From assembly GCF_032854445.1 (NCBI RefSeq), contig NC_088300.1, forward strand, positions 27,693,608 through 27,757,607: a stretch of DNA of 64,000 nucleotides. The letters run 5' to 3'. Shown one piece after another: positions 1 to 12,100 of this stretch. Within the stretch, counting starts at the first letter, position 1; each line of letters begins with the position of its first letter. The notes beneath the pieces are model-generated. The model worked only from the letters and a program-made list of their open reading frames with translations, did not search any database and was not told where the DNA came from. The translations under genes were made by a program, and so were the position numbers. Source of the DNA: Liolophura sinensis. Its lineage: Eukaryota > Mollusca > Polyplacophora > Chitonida > Chitonidae.

Positions 1-65
1 TTTTTGGTGCAAGACAAGTGGCTTTCAATGCCTAAGGTGTGATGAAATCCGGAGGTTCCCTATAC

Positions 66-183
66 CTTTAGTTCGTTGGAAGACCCCGTTTGCAGTTATG
101 GTGAATGCGTTTGGATCGCCAATAAGAACCCCGTAGAAGAGATAGTTTATCGCATCAGGATCTGTACAATTCAGCGTGAACAC
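66..183 (-). CDS. Cadherin gene exon 9: body of repeat 6 (gene continues beyond base 1)
   Basis: 118 nt, phase 0 to 1; acceptor TACCTTCAG, donor GTATAG. It encodes VFTLNCTDPDAINYLFYG, FTITANGVFQRTKG. CTDPD echoes repeat 2 of the same protein. Further exons must lie to the left of this window. Confidence 0.8.
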
Positions 184-3100
184 CTGAAGGTAATTGGGTA
201 CACAGACTATAGAGTATATATTATGGCCAACTAGAAAACAGTAATAGGCATCAAGAAGGTTACTGTATGTCAAAACATAATAAGAGTTTAGGTGAACACA
301 ACATACGCCCCAACAAATGCATTTGTTTGAAATGGATAAAAGGAACACCAGCAGCATTATGCTGAGTAAAACCCCTGAGGGGAATTTTCATGGGGATGAT
401 GATAGGTATGTGGTTACCAACTGAGCAAGTTGACAAATGTGTCCACCACAAATGAAAACTTCACATGGCAAATAAAATCATATCCCAGACACAAAATCAT
501 ATTTATGTATATAGTATATATAGGGAAAATGGCAACTGATTTCCATGACAACTCTGGAAATGGACAACTGTGATTCACAACACATCGTCATCTGTTTATG
601 TATGTATCCACCAAAAATTAAAACTCTGAGCGAAAAATGGTTGAGTTATAGCCCGGACACGAAAGCATATCTATATATATAGTATATATGGGGAAAATGG
701 CTATCCACTTACCATGACAACCTCAGAAATGAACAGATGTGAGTCCAGACACATCATCAACTGTGTATGTATCTACACACCAAAAATTAAAACTCTATGT
801 GGATAACTGTTAGAGTGAAGAGCTCGTAAACTGAAACTGCGGATCGGACAAGGTGGCATGCCGATGTAGGGTAGAATATGTAGAAATACCCCATCACAAG
901 CTTCACATACAAGTACTAGTACACTGCAGCAATTTTTAAACAATGTATTACTGCAAATGAGATGATAACATTTCCTGAGGGCTCACTGTCACATGTCTGT
1001 AAATGACAACTTAAAGGATTCAACATTGATCAATTATACAATTTTTTTTCTGGCCCTTGGAATAATCACAACTGTATGGTTTTGGCGGGAATAATGGTTA
1101 ATTGGTAGCTCAGTCCAAATATATTATTAATTTAATTATTAATTTTCCTGCACACTGGTCTTTACTGAAGTGGGTCATTCGTGGGACCAATGTGTGCTAT
1201 ACTGCAATGTAATCAAACCTTCAGATACTACAGATATGAAAAGATGGAGGGGGAGGAAATAGCCTCAAATTTAGATTCATGTTTGAAACGTTTTGAATAT
1301 TTGAAAACATTTACAAAAAATAAATTCTGTATGGCTGATAAAACACTTGTAAACCCTGCAGGCTCATTGTAGATGTGTGGTGATTAAATGTAACAGCTTC
1401 ACTTCTTCAAGAATTCAAACTGTACATCCAGCTTGTTGACCATACAACCAATTAAATCTTTGTTTTAATTCTTTTAAGTGTTTTATTTATTCACTTCCTG
1501 TGACAGGGTGCACATGCAGGCCTATACACTTGTGCATGTATGGAAAGAATCACCTTTTTGAGCCTCACTATCAGCTACTGAAGGCGACCAGACTGAGCTG
1601 ATGTGCCAGATCATCTGGCTTACCCTGAATGGGTAAGGAATTATCCTTTCATGTGACTTGTGGTTATGTTTTCACTGCAAGATTTTGCGCCAAACTTAGT
1701 CTATCAGACAGACTTCAACAAATTCACACGCACCTCCACAGTGAATTACTTACAACTTTCAATGACAGGTAGAAAAAGTTCATACATACACAAACCGATT
1801 ACATTTTATTTAATTGTACCTTCGGCATTTCAGTGAATTAAGTCACCACAAAAAGGGTTAAACTGGATGTATTTCAGTGATTTTATAACTGTTGAAGGTA
1901 TCATAACATAGATCTGTGGTCAGATTGGGTCTACAGTTGTAGTGATTGTAGTGAACTTCCTGGATTGCTATTTGCATACTGTGTCAACTCTGTTTATATT
2001 TGAATACTTGGTCTTTTACATAAATTGACACCTCAATTTCCACACAATGAATGCTGTTGTTAGACCACAACAGTGTAATGTCTGGGTGTACTGGCATACA
2101 AACTAACAATTTTATTCCTTCATACCCAGCATAAGCTAGCAGTGAGGCGTAGCTATAGCCCGGCAAGGACCTACACTGTTTTGGAATCTTTTATTAATTC
2201 TACAAAGTCTTTCGTGTTGTATAAGAATTTCAAAATGATTAATAAAACAGGATCATACATTTGCGGTTTTATTTTGCAGAAAATCACCAAATATGTATGT
2301 ACACATAGGTCTACAAAATATGGATCACACAAAGAACGTCAACATTATTTCAAATACATAATCTTGGCCACAAATTTACCGGTTTTCACAAGCATGGTTT
2401 TTTCCCTCAAGAGACCGATGTCATGCTGGCAAGTGTATTTCTGTTGTTGTGTTGACAAGCTGGTATATGTTCACCCATTACGTTGTACTATCTGCTTGAG
2501 CGATATTAAAGACTTGCTTTGGAAAGCTGTAAACAGACAGCTGTTCGTTCAGACTTTTGAGCTCTTCCCTCACAGCCCAGACACAAAATCATGTCTATTT
2601 ATATAATAGGGGCCTCCATGGCTCGGTTTGTTAGCGCGCTAGTGCAGTATAATGACCCAGGAGCCTCTCACCAATGCGGTCGCTGTTCAAGTCCAGGTCA
2701 TGCTGGCTTCCTTTGCTGCCGTACGTGGGAAGGTCTGCAAGTAACCTGCGGATGGTCTTGAGTTTCCTCCGGGCTATACCTGTTTTTCTCCCACCATAAT
2801 CCTGGCCGCTGTCGTATAAGTGAAATATTCTTGAGTACGGCGTAAAACACCACTCAAATCAATAAATAAATCTTTATATAGTATACATAGGGAAACGGCA
2901 ATATGGTTACAATGACAACCGCAGAAATGGACAAATATGGGTAGTTACACATCATTATCTGTTTATGTACGTATCCACCAAAAACTAAAACTGTATACAA
3001 AAACAGTTGGAGATATAGCCCAGACACAAAATCATACCTATTTAGTATCTACCAAAAATTACAACTCTGGAAAACTGTTGCAGTTATAGCCCTGACATGA

Positions 3101-6100
3101 ATACAGATGGACAGACGGACAAAATCGCTATAACATATACATCAAATGGCAGAGGGGATATAAAAAATGAAAAAGGTGTTTGATACTTGTGTGATTAACT
3201 GACCATGCAGCCTAGTATGCATTGATATTTATGTATTGATAATAACAAGATCTGATCATCTGGGCAACCTGTAGCCATGGCAGATATTTCACAAAATCAA
3301 GTTTTCACAGGTTTTCTCATAAATCAAACATCACTTTGTGGATTTATGATCTAGAGAATGTCATTTATGAGAAATCAGATTTGCATGGTTTTGTAAATGG
3401 CCCCTGTGGATTTGTGTCAATAAAATATGTCACCTCTCAACAGAATATCATTGCACATAGTTGAGTCTTTCATAACAGGGCCTCTATCAGCAGCTCAAAT
3501 CAAAGAAATAAACTCAAATTAAAATGAACATCTGCAGTCCAAATTTACTTGCATTTCGCAATTACAGCAACAGATTAATTATTGGAGCAAGATCAATGAA
3601 GGCCATGCTGGCTATCAGATTTATTCTGAGTATGCGAAGAACCAGCTGACTTACTGAAGTCAGATTTGTGAGTTGTAACCTCATTTCCCATAGAAGAAAC
3701 ACAGAAGTCCAAGTGACCTGACTACCATGCACATAACGCATGCATAAGTGTGGGGCAAGTGTTTAGATGGCGTTATTAAATTGAGCATTGCAGTACTGTA
3801 ATACTGTGTAGAGATTCCAGTTACATAAAGTAGATGGCATAACTTTCAGATTTAGCTGTTAAATATGATCTTCCAATTTTTACAGCAGTAGACTGTAAGT
3901 TTAATCTATTTTTCACTTTGAACGTGTGTTGTGACAACTGGTCCAACTATTAAAATTCTCCCAACCAAGGCTTCTACCTGAAACCTGAAAACTGTGGGAC
4001 TTCAAATCTTCAGCAAGATACATTGCATCATCTTGACAAAGTCTACCCAGATTGAAACTAATCTATATTCTTTAATGAAAGGGAAAAAAATTCCTTGGTG
4101 GGCATAGCCTGTCAGAAAAAAATAGGATAGAACTGCAGAGAAATCTTTTTTTTTAATTCTGGCTAATAAATAAGAAATTAACATGGAGAGAAAAATGTCT
4201 TTCAAAATCCCAATGAAAACTTTAGAGACGGGACCTTTTTTGGATGGTCGATCGGGTAATGCCCAATGAACATATTCTTAATGATTGCCTTAGGCTATGG
4301 TAGATGAGCTTACATCTGCAGGTGTTCCAGTGAAAGCATCCTCTGGCACAGAAGCTTCCATGGCCACGGACTCACACACTGGCTTGTTATCATTAACATC
4401 ACCGATTGTCACTGTGACTGTGACCGTGTCTGTCCTCCCTCCCCCATCACTGGCGACCACCACCACCTCCTTGACAGAGTCCTCTAATGCCTCAAAGTCA
4501 AACTCCTTTATCAGCTTGAGCGTACCCGATGACCGGCCTATGGTGAAATGGCCCAAGCCACCAGCTGCAAGACATCAGATTAACAGAAAAAGACATAAAG
4601 GCATATGTTCAGGTGTGAGATTTACCTGAACTGACCATCTAGGAGTATCTGTAACTGGGTTCCAGCTAGTCAAAACTGTAATAGCAGTTAACAGGGGAGT
4701 TCCTGACATGAAGATCGAAAAGTACTGTTAAAAAGCTTTGCACTCAGATATAAGAAAAAGAAAAAACACTTTTTTAAACAAGAACTGATTAAAATCACTG
4801 ACAGTGACTGGAGCTGAAATCATGACAAACTAAAATACATGAGTGCTAGGCATACAGTGTTCAAATATTCGAGGTAAAGAAAAGCTAAGAAAAATTTATC
4901 AGTGTTCTGGGCCTGAAGAAGAAAGCACTTCTTTGTATAAAAACAGTGGCTACACACAACGTTCATGTATCGGACAGTATGACATCATCATTTTCTCCAT
5001 AATGGTGGTCTAGAGTCTCACTGGTCTGATTTCAATACTTGTTAAATACACAAGGCTTTGTATATATTGTCAGAAAAGAATCATCTTTTAAATCAACTTT
5101 CGCAAGTTATAGCAGAATTCTATTCTGGAGTTCTCCTTTAAGCCTGCACTAAGTCTGGCATTAAGTTCAGTCTGGAGTAAGCCTGGCATTATGTCTAATC
5201 TGGACTAAGTCTGGCATTAAGTTCAGTCTGGACTAAGCTTGGCATTAAGTTTTTTCTGGACTAAATTTCCATTAGTTTTGTGTCAGACTAATACTAAGGT
5301 TTAAGCCTGATTCTCAGATTTATGCTGCAGTGCTTGTGAACTACATGTACCTCCTTGCTTTATGGCCACAAACCCTATAGACAACCAGTGAAGTACTTCA
5401 TGTGGAAGAGCACACTGATTACACTTTGTTTTAGGCAGGCAATGTTTTCCATAGCACTACAATTTATCATCTTACTACAGATGCAGAACTACAGAAAGTT
5501 ACAAGTTAACACAGCAGAGCTACATGTAGTCTACCTAGTCCAAGTAAGCAAAATGACATCCATTATTATTATGTTGAGTTCATTATCATTCATAATATGG
5601 TAAACAACTCAAAATTCTTCACTCAAGTAGTGGGCTTTTAGAGGCAAATAAAGAAACTTCCATACACCTTTCCAATATCAACAGAATTATCTCTCAGCAA
5701 AATGAGTTAATTGGTCATGGAGAATTTTTAGGTCACTTACATACTTGGCGTGTTTGAAAATCTTATTCAGTAAACATAAAAACTGCAAAACAAGCCAACA
5801 AAAACCAACAAAAAATGCACTGGCATCAAGGAGGCACTGTGTATCATTATGGTGCCAGGAATTGACACCTCTTATGTAATATCACTTAGATGGACATTGC
5901 TGATTGTGTGAGCGAAGGAATCTCTCTATCACACTGGATTTAGCAATCTGACATGATTTACAGGTACCCTAATTCCTCAACCTTTTAGCACATCAAAGAC
6001 CAACTTTCAGTGCAATTTATGCACATTTTTTATTTGATTTTAGAAACAAAACTACCACTGGTTGGACTGGCCAGTGTCAGGCATTAACAAAAAGTATAAT

Positions 6101-9100
6101 TTTATCATTCAACACCGAATAATGCTTTCCGAATATGCTTGAATAAAACACCTTGCAAAACATGCGTTGAGGTATGTATATGCTTGTTTTATTTATTAAA
6201 CAACCTCACCAATTTGCTTTTTACAGCCCTCAGGCAGCGGTGTTAATATCCTGGTCTCAGGATCATGAAACTGTCTTTATAGAAAAGGGTAAGCAAGATA
6301 AAGCCAGACCAAGTCTTAAATTTAAAACTATTTTGAGGCAATAAATTTCTGACTTACCTGAAGTATTTTTATCTCACTGCCAAGAGTTGTCCTAAGACTT
6401 TTATGAGAAAATTAGCATAAAACCTTAAATCAAAGTTCAAGAAAAATTACACTGGTTCTGAATTAAGACTTGGGCAGCATCATGATCCTGGACTCAACTC
6501 AAATGTTTTTGCAAAGAGATAGAGCTCTCTCCGTTTCTTTTTTTGTTTTTTTTCAATTGGCGGACATGTTTAGTTTTATGTATGTAAGAGTGACCGAATT
6601 TCAAGACGCCATATATCAGTGACCATTTAAATAAAGGCTATTTCTCAACAACTCAAATCATGATAATACAGCTACAGCGTATATGACGCTGCAAATGAAA
6701 GCCAGTGCTAAAGCACTTCTAATGAACACTTTCTGAAACGAAATAGAACTTGTTACACCGAACAAAAAGAAATAAATTTGTGAAAAACTTGCAGAAAATG
6801 GAATAGGAGACAACTCCCTGGTTTCCGTAGTCAAAATCCTCAGCTGAGACTGTTGTCACGGAATGTCCTATTGGGGATGACTCAAGTGCCTACATGCAAA
6901 AAAGGCTCAAAATGTTTTACTTCACACTTCAGCAGAATTTGAGCAATTCACAACTCATAAAATTTTGAACTCCTGATAAGTGGAATTGTTATTTCTGTTT
7001 GAAAATAAAAAATATTACGAACACCGAGGATGCCATAAAAAGGTGGAACACACACATCATGTCTGTTAATAAGATATCAGTAAATAATACAAATCCCCTT
7101 GTCTGTTGTTGATTACTAAATATCAGGGATTTATTTTTGTCATATTTCACCAAAGTCTAAATAGATTTCGCTAAATTTGCTTTATGGGAATAAAGCACGA
7201 GAATCTAGTTCAAATCTACCACCACCACCAAGCTGCTCCACTTGAAAGTTTGGGGGGAATCATTTGTAACAGTTTATTCTACTGCAATAAAGGTATGAAT
7301 CAAAGTGAATGTGATTTTAGTTTTACGGCAATCCAAGCTGAAGTTACATGAAGGATAAGGCTAAATTGTAAAACCATGAAAATAAAGAATAATAGTGTTA
7401 TTAATCAAACCCAGAAGCTGCAGCTCACCTGAAAATTAAGTTGCGTTGTGGCTGGGAAATCTGGTGCATAATCATTGCTAGGGATAACTGTGATGACCAC
7501 AGTGGTGGATGCGGTCAACTCTGGACTACCTCCGTCCACCACCTCAATAACCAGTTTATACTCAATGGGGTCGTAATTGGGCCTGTCCAGGTTAATGGCA
7601 TTTTGCAACTGGAGCTCTGCCCCGCCCACTAGCTTAAACTTTAAGGCTTCATTACCATTTACAATGGAGTAGGTGAGTATGGAGGATGGGTCTTTGTCTG
7701 TGGCTAGCATGGTCATGAGTGATGAGGACACAGTTACATCCTCACTGACAGGCAGTCTATATACAGGCTGGCTGAACATGGGAGAATTGTCGTTAACATC
7801 AAGCAGCCCAATTCTGATTGACCGCTGCGTGCTCTTGGCTGGGATGCCTTGGTCAGAGGCTTGCACCACCACGTCATAGTACTGCACGCCCAAGTCACAG
7901 TCTAACCAGGCATTGGTCATCAACTGACCAGACACTGCGTCCACTCTGAATATATTGTTTACTGAATTAGCTCCATCTACAGAACAAAGTAAACCAGAAG
8001 TTACACATTAAATCAGTACTGCCCTCCTCCGTGCATTTTACATTGTGAGGTTATTTAGATCACCCTTCATATTTCAGCTGTGTTTATATAATTATTTTTG
8101 TCCAGTTGTCCCCCTTTACACAATGTCAATTGTATATTTATGCTCCAAATGATGGTATTCATTTTAACGGGTGGAGAAAATCTAACACGTGAGGAAAACC
8201 ACCAACCTTAAGCACATTAATGATGAACATTTCCTAGTGTGACATATACAGATATGCACACAATACTAGTGGATGACAGGTGATTTTCAACAAACATTGA
8301 CTTATTACAGGCATCAATGAACGCTTTATATTCTCACAAGGCCCCATCGGGCTATGAGAGAGAAGTATACAAATTCAGTATCCAGGATGGGTTTCAGCTT
8401 GCACTTCATGTGTACCAACAACTAAAGAACCTAAGGTTCTACCAAGCTGCTGACTGATGATCAATTGTGATGTTACATCCTGCAGGCATTCTCTGGCTGT
8501 TAAATCTTGTAGAAATTCTCTGGCAACCCATGCATTATCTGACTTCAACACTAGAGATATGAACTATGGACATGTACATATTGTAAAGTTGATTCCCATT
8601 TTCCCCATAAATTCTCAGGTTATGATTTCATCTGTGCCCATTGTACCACGTTTCTTCCAGTCTGTGGTTCTCCAAGGAAATGGTTCATAAGAGAACTATT
8701 AAAATCTTCACCTAAAGGACTGATATATGTTTATGAAGAAAAAAAAAAGAAGAACCAGGCATCTGCACTGTAATAGTTGAATACAGGACAAAATGCTTAC
8801 TCTCTAAGATATCTGCAACTGAATAGGTGACTAAACCATCTGGACCATGATCAACATCTGTGGCCATTATCATCACGACATTATTTCCAGGTGCAATGGT
8901 CTCCAGGATGTTATATGGGCTAGTTGCACTGATATAAGCCGGGGAGAAACTGCCCCAAACTGGGTTATCATCATTGACCGGGTTTACCTGGAAATATAAA
9001 AGAGGCTTATTACATTTCTTTTCTTTGTGTGCGTAAAAAAAAAAAATCAGCATTTGAGAAAAAGGGAGACCATGAGTGCAGAGATATACAGACACAGTAC

Positions 9101-12100
9101 AATGTATATATATACTCTTGTTTTAAACTCTAATATATTTCAAAACAAAATCACACACTGAAGTTTATATGCTTTTTCTGCAGTGTGTTATTTTGCCCAA
9201 ATGTGTGCATGAAATACACACCGTTTAGATTAGAGGACAGAGTATGCTTTGGCTTTAGTAAATAGCACCACAGACATCTGAATCTGTCACATGGTCTTCT
9301 AGCAGATCCACTTAACCCAACATGTAAACTTATCAATGTAAACCAACACTAAGGCAACATTAATAAAATGTTTAATATGACTTTATTTATCTTCTGTTTG
9401 AGGGACCCTCTACCTCCAACAACTGTCAGGCCCTTGACCCATGAGGTCGACTACATGTACATGCTGGTTTGGCTATAAGTCAGGACCTTTGTCAGATACC
9501 TTTCCTCCATCCATTAACATGTTCGACGTCATAAGTGAAAACTTCTTGAGTACAGCGTTAAACACCAATTACATAAATACATAAAATAACTAAATATCTT
9601 GTGACTGATGTATCTAGTTTTTCAAGAAATGTACTGTATACTTGCCAAGCACCTCTTGCACTTAGTTCATGTCAAAATGCATTTTTTCATAATTTAAAGG
9701 CCAAGACAGCACCTAGCTAAAACATATTTCAATCAAAAGCAGGAAGCTCAAGATTTCTAAAAAGTATCATAATTTCTTATTTTAATGAGATTTCACTGAA
9801 TAACATTTAGAGCCAAATGACAATCCTCAACAAATTCCTGATGAGAATCGAGGCAGCCATCTAGAGATTTTATCCTATCAAACATGCTGCTGTCAGGCTG
9901 TCAAGTGTGATGTAGCGTTTACCCATCACTCCATGAAGTGATATAGTACTACTGCATAAGACATCATTTTGAAATCGTTTACAATGATTTAGTTAAGTGT
10001 AGCCCAAGGACATTTGGGGACAGGTCCGTATCGTTTACGGATGTAAATTCAGTTGATTTACAAGCCATGTATTATTCAACGACAGTTTCACAAATTATGT
10101 CATACCGTCTTAGCCCGAATCACAATCATCTCCCCAACAGACCCTTAGGCCGACGCAGAGAGTGTAGTCAAATTATACAGACACATTTTTAGTCGTTCAT
10201 TTTAACGTTTAGTCAGCCGTTTCTAAATAACAAATATCAGAGTCATTGCAAAATTCATTAGGGATGTCGAAGGTTTATGGAAATGAGGAGACAGCATCTC
10301 ACCAGACAACACTTAAAACTAACTAAATCCTATGATAAAATAAATTGAATCTTATGACATGATCTGCTGTGGCCTGCTGGGGACCAAGCAGTGAACAGGG
10401 TTGCAGTAGCAAGGGCGGTATGACGTTGTGCTAGCAAATGAGTTAAGATACTTTCAAACATAAGCCAGGTGTTGTCTTTCACTTCAACACTTTGACTGTC
10501 TATTGTGCAAAGTTGCTTGAGAATTAGCTCGATTGGAAACTCACAATATTTTATGCAGATAAGCAAATTTTAAAAGCAATTAGCCAGGGATTGATCATGC
10601 ATCATCAGTGCATGGTTATCTCCTCAACCAGTAAGTCTTTATGGCAGATAAACCTAAATGTAATATGTTTCTGGTGTCCTGTAATTCTTCAATCTTTTGC
10701 TTATTTTCCAGGTGTTTATTCAAGCATAGACTGAGGACATCATTCTGTGTGGACTGTTAAAATGATACATGTACTTTTTGTGTAGCTCTGAAATTAGCCA
10801 ACAAATTAAAAATATGCATAAATTGCACTGAAAGTTGTTCTTTCATATAGGAAAACGTTGAGGAATTAAGGTAGTACAGTACGTGTATGATGATGGAGGC
10901 AGATCCAGTGTTGGGCGGGGCTCCTCCATCTGTACCCGTCACAATCAGCTCATACATGTAATCCTGGCCTGACAAAGCCTCATAGTCTATGCTGTTAGCA
11001 GACGTCTGAAGTATGTTAGCAGACAGCGTGAATTTGGGGGTGGCATCATCCCCTCCTGCGATGGCATAAGTGATGTCACCATTACCAGGGGTGGTGTCTG
11101 GGTCTGTACAAACCAGTGTCACCAGATTCTGACCTGTGCGAGATAAGAAATAACACACATATGTGTATGGCCTAACAACTTAGTTTGAAGTAATGATCCA
11201 GTGAGATGGTCAAAATGACAAAGATGTTGGTGGATAATATTACAATGTACATTTGGAAGACACCAAGCAGATTCACCAATAATTTTAACGATAGCAATCT
11301 CTCGTTAAAACCTGCGCTATGAGCAGTATGGAAGTTGGTCCTTGAAACCTACGCCGTGAAGAGTATAGGAGTGCACTGTAAAACTCACAACCACAGCTGT
11401 GTGGAAGTGTGTCGGAAAATTACAGCAGCTGAAACTTGAACGGTGAGAAGAATAAAGTGTGTATAAAAACTGAACTTGTTGAAATTAAGGAAAAAAAATA
11501 AACAAACAAAAAAGGAAAGAAGAAAACATAAAAACAAAGAATGATGTGAAAAAAACAATAACTTGGAAGTTGCTAATCCATATGGATTCTGTTTCATACA
11601 CAGAATTTGACTGATGCATCATGGTGTTATGTGACACACTCACCTGGTGCTGTATTCTCATCAAATGTCACATAGTAGATAGTGGGTACGAAGCTGGGCA
11701 CGTTGTCATTGAGATCAGTGATGGTGATAGTCAGACTGGCTGTGGCCGCAGCCCCCAACTGGTCAGTGACGGTCAGCAGCAGGTCATTGAACACGGTCCT
11801 GGCAGTAACTGCGTCCCTGTCCAGTCTTGTCACCACCCTGAGCACACCGGAGGCAGCGTTGATTTCGAAGTAGCCAGTGTCACTTCCTAAGTATGGAAAA
11901 TCATATAACTCAGTAACATTTAAACACTGCCCTTTACAAACTGTATTTGACCTAAATATTGTTTGAGTTCTTGTTAATGTTATTCCTATATCTCATCTAA
12001 AATTTTATACATGATAAAAGTGTACTCATCTTACCTGCTTCTCAGAGTTCTAGCCATATCAGAAACATCTTGCTTGGAAATTAGGATGATAAACTAGAGG

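Larger units (their letters stand above)
184..4313 (-). other. Cadherin intron 8, rich in old repeats
   Basis: 4.1 kb between exons 8 and 9. It holds a ~170-bp dispersed repeat family (about 480-830 and 2575-3115) and a full-length SINE at 2609-2870. I see no exon here: plus-strand reading frames at 1181-1372 and 2142-2606 have no recognisable domain and no bias like the real exons. Confidence 0.6.

Noticed and set aside
2142-2606. 154-codon plus-strand frame
   Set aside because: No domain, no splice context and AT-biased random-looking composition. It ends inside the dispersed repeat.
4627-4666. 40-nt exon-like stretch before cadherin exon 8, donor GTAAAT
   Set aside because: Including it would shift exon 8 into a frame with an early stop.
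4314-11133. Duplicated exon, since two cadherin exons are both 251 nt with the same phases
   Set aside because: They encode different parts of the cadherin repeat and do not align, so equal length is coincidence.
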